From Chelativorans sp. Marseille-P2723 (GTDB lineage Bacteria > Pseudomonadota > Alphaproteobacteria > Rhizobiales > Rhizobiaceae), in NCBI RefSeq assembly GCF_902809845.1, contig NZ_CADDWI010000007.1, forward strand, positions 1 to 64,000: a DNA stretch of 64,000 nucleotides, read 5' to 3'. This document shows positions 62,185 to 64,000 of the stretch, in pieces. The position numbers and the translations under genes are program-made. The notes under the pieces are model-generated. The model was not told where the DNA came from. It did not search any database and was given only the letters and a program-made list of their open reading frames with translations. The first letter of the stretch is position 1, and every line of letters begins with the position of its first letter.

Positions 62185-63109
62185 AGACGTAGTAGGATGC
62201 CGGGTCGATAATGGGCTCAAGGCGAAGCCCGGCCCTGATGGTTGTATGGTCCCGCACTTCAATCGTCTGGCTGGAGGCCACGTATTTGGTTCCAGAAACG
62301 AGGAGCTTATAGGTTCCTTTCACGACTTTAAGCTTCGCCACTCCATCCTCGTCTGCCAAGGCCCTGTAAGGATGCATCACGACGCGGGCTCCCTTTATCG
62401 GCGCCCGGTTTTCAGCGTCGACTACCTTTACGGTCACCTCACAGTCGGGTGCTTCCATGACCTTAACCGGGAAGTCAACTGCGCCTTGAGCATGGGGTGC
62501 TTCCGCGATGGAAGCGGGAATTTCGATCTTCCACTTGTAGTCACCGGGAACAGACGGAGCCTTGGCTTCAATCTCTGCGTAGTAGAGGGCGCTGGTCCCC
62601 GGCCAGACCTCGCCACCCAGCGTGCGCGCCGCGACCTGTTTACCCTCCCCGTCAAAGACACCTACCTCCTTGCCGGCAAGGTTGCAGCCCGACGAGCATT
62701 TGACGCCCACCTTGAAGGTGAAGGGTTCCCCAGCGTCGATCGCGCTCGGCAGATTCCAGACATTCAGCCTCGTCGAGTGAGCCTTCACGATGAATGAAAA
62801 CGTGGTGGATATCGGCTCACATGCGTCGTCTTGAATGATGAGGGCGCGCCAGACTTGCTCGCCCATGGTCAAGGGCGCAGTGAGGGTCACATTTCCTGTC
62901 GAATGAATGTCGTCCTCGATTTGCGTCAACTCGGCGGTGGCGACCTCTTCATCGTCGCTGTCCCGTATGGAAACGACAATCCCGGTATCCGCCAGTTCCG
63001 GAGGCAGGACCACCTGGCATGTAAAGGTGAACTCGCTTCCGGCATCCACTTCGTCGGGCACCTCGACTGACCAGGTGCCGTAATCAGTGCTCTCGTGTTC
63101 CGCAATCAT
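62183..63109 (-). CDS. Hypothetical multi-domain beta-sandwich protein
   Basis: 308 aa, acidic, composed of three Ig-like or similar beta domains. Two homologous-looking repeats of ~100 aa share a central pattern: DAGSEFTFTCQVVLPP near residue 22 and DAGEPFTFKVGVKCSSG near residue 124. A third domain resembles a carboxypeptidase regulatory-like (transthyretin) fold: CEVTVKVVDAENRAPIKGARVVMHP, followed by TYKLLVSGTKYVASS. It has no signal peptide in this reading. The repeat of D-A-G-x-x-F-T-F supports internal duplication. Function unknown. Confidence 0.6.
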   Translation of the reverse strand: MIAEHESTDYGTWSVEVPDEVDAGSEFTFTCQVVLPPELADTGIVVSIRDSDDEEVATAELTQIEDDIHSTGNVTLTAPLTMGEQVWRALIIQDDACEPISTTFSFIVKAHSTRLNVWNLPSAIDAGEPFTFKVGVKCSSGCNLAGKEVGVFDGEGKQVAARTLGGEVWPGTSALYYAEIEAKAPSVPGDYKWKIEIPASIAEAPHAQGAVDFPVKVMEAPDCEVTVKVVDAENRAPIKGARVVMHPYRALADEDGVAKLKVVKGTYKLLVSGTKYVASSQTIEVRDHTTIRAGLRLEPIIDPASYYV

Positions 63110-63155
63110 GGTTTCCGCAATACCCGCAATGTTCTCGTTAGGCGGCTAAAGCCCT

Positions 63156-63187
63156 AAACTTCCGGTGGGTTTAGCCACCGGAAGTTT
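63156..63187 (-). terminator. Terminator hairpin after the flavoprotein gene
   Basis: AAACTTCCGGTGG-GTTTAG-CCACCGGAAGTTT is a perfect 13-bp stem 20 bases after the flavoprotein stop. A bidirectional terminator is possible given the A/T ends. Confidence 0.8.
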
Positions 63188-63206
63188 CTGTGCGATCGCT
63201 GATTGC

Positions 63207-64000
63207 TCAAGCTTCCTCGGTCAAAGCGGTGCCAGCGATAAATCCAGTCATGTGAGCCCTTCCGAGACCATGCTGGTTACCGCTACCGGTAGCCTCGCCT
63301 CCGGCATAAAGACCCGGGATCACCTGTCCTTCGAAGTCGAGCACCTGGGACCTGCCATTGGTGCGCAACCCGCCATAGGAATCATGCCAGACCACCATGA
63401 TCGATGCGGCATAGAAGGGCGGCGTGTTGATTGCGTGCATAGGTGCATCTTCACCCCGTCCGAATTCCTCGTCCCTGCCGGCGGCCACGGCATCGTTCCA
63501 CTTTTCGACCGTTTCCACCAGATATTGCAGCGGAACTCGCTGGAACTCGTGTCCCTCCTCAATAAGACCGACCAGTTCCTCAATGGTATCGGCGGTAAAG
63601 AAGTAGCCGTTGTCAGGTGAGGTGAAGGGCGGATTGATGTTCCATCCGTCGCGTTCCACTGCGGCGCTGTCGAAGATTGCCCATAGAGGCCCGGAATAAT
63701 ACTCAGGCGCGGTGGAGCCTTCATTCATCGCCAGCGCGGCATCAACGCCATCGTACCGGCTGTACATTTGGCGGACCCATTGAGGTTCGCAATTGCGCCA
63801 ATCAAGCGGAACGTGTTCGACGCCGGATCTGGGTGTGCCAGCCGCGGGGCCACTAGGATACCAGGAGAACGGCACCACGCGCGTCAGATTGATCTCATTG
63901 AAGAATCTTTTCCCCACCTGGTTCACAGCGATCAGATGCTCGAAGGAGTTGGCTCCGAAAAGGGCGATTCCAGTCGATTTCCTGAAGGGAAATGTCGGAT
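63207..64000 (-). CDS. FAD-binding dehydrogenase, fumarate-reductase/ketosteroid-dehydrogenase type (partial)
   Basis: The C-terminal ~263 codons of a flavoprotein that continues beyond base 64000. Visible are GANSFEHLIAVNQVGKRFFNE, which is typical of the mid-part of these enzymes, and the FAD-binding end LYAGGEATGSGNQHGLGRAHMTGFIAG, where the GGE and GLGRA motifs bind FAD. It matches family members that oxidise or reduce C=C bonds next to carbonyls, such as fumarate reductase and 3-ketosteroid 1-dehydrogenase. Its N-terminal FAD-binding motif and partner genes are outside the window. Confidence 0.85.
   Translation of the reverse strand, partial: PTFPFRKSTGIALFGANSFEHLIAVNQVGKRFFNEINLTRVVPFSWYPSGPAAGTPRSGVEHVPLDWRNCEPQWVRQMYSRYDGVDAALAMNEGSTAPEYYSGPLWAIFDSAAVERDGWNINPPFTSPDNGYFFTADTIEELVGLIEEGHEFQRVPLQYLVETVEKWNDAVAAGRDEEFGRGEDAPMHAINTPPFYAASIMVVWHDSYGGLRTNGRSQVLDFEGQVIPGLYAGGEATGSGNQHGLGRAHMTGFIAGTALTEEA

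Overview
The window reads as an accessory-rich stretch of an alphaproteobacterial chromosome, most likely Hyphomicrobiales (Rhizobiales). This rests on the Usg-family and DUF982 proteins next to groESL, the abundance of periplasmic-binding-protein and TRAP transporters, and a PrtD-type secretion locus with LuxR control. No rRNA or tRNA gene was seen, so this is an inference. The first 5.5 kb looks richer in G+C than the rest.

Layout: (1) 1-5505, a branched-chain-amino-acid-type ABC transporter (livFGMH plus binding protein) divergent from an aldehyde dehydrogenase, with a twice-repeated 48-bp palindromic box between them. (2) 6413-15699, a type I secretion locus: a SARP/BTAD regulator, a LuxR regulator, a small unknown protein, an Asn/Asp/Ser-rich probable passenger, a large repeat protein, a PrtD-like ABC exporter and an HlyD adaptor. 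(3) 16359-24224, a catabolic regulon: TRAP transporter, SDR, amidohydrolase, Old Yellow Enzyme, FCD-type GntR regulator and HpcH/HpaI aldolase. Its three transcription units each carry a similar ATTGTC-type box over the promoter. (4) 24612-29838, a RiPP gene cluster: a 35-aa precursor with a lasso-type leader (27929-28036, + strand), a PqqD-like leader-binding protein, a B2-type leader peptidase, an HPr-kinase-like peptide kinase, and a translationally coupled adenylate-forming ligase, GNAT, carrier protein and nucleotidyltransferase. No lasso cyclase (asparagine-synthetase homologue) is present. This is the most promising candidate for an undescribed system. (5) 29931-31712, decayed phage or mobile-element genes, including a tandem duplication of a polyvalent-protein fragment. 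(6) 32014-33434, a CDF metal exporter and ArsR sensor with a large palindromic operator. (7) 33827-51358, a nitrogen-compound catabolic island: D-threonine-aldolase/D-serine-dehydratase-like enzyme, dimethylformamidase-like protein, spermidine/putrescine-type ABC importer, SDR, HyuA/HyuB, Rid protein, LacI regulator, class III aminotransferase and IlvD/Edd dehydratase. (8) 51485-52536, an intact-looking IS630-family element. (9) 52835-64000, MFS and MATE exporters, an aryl-alcohol-type dehydrogenase, groESL with a CIRCE-like element, usg, DUF982, three unknown envelope or beta-sandwich proteins, and a partial FAD flavoprotein.

Genes work in modules. Each catabolic island pairs an importer with oxidoreductases or hydrolases and a local regulator. 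In the RiPP cluster, leader recognition (PqqD), leader removal (B2), phosphorylation (kinase) and a possible acylation route (ligase, carrier protein, GNAT) can be assigned from domain families. All product chemistry is inference.
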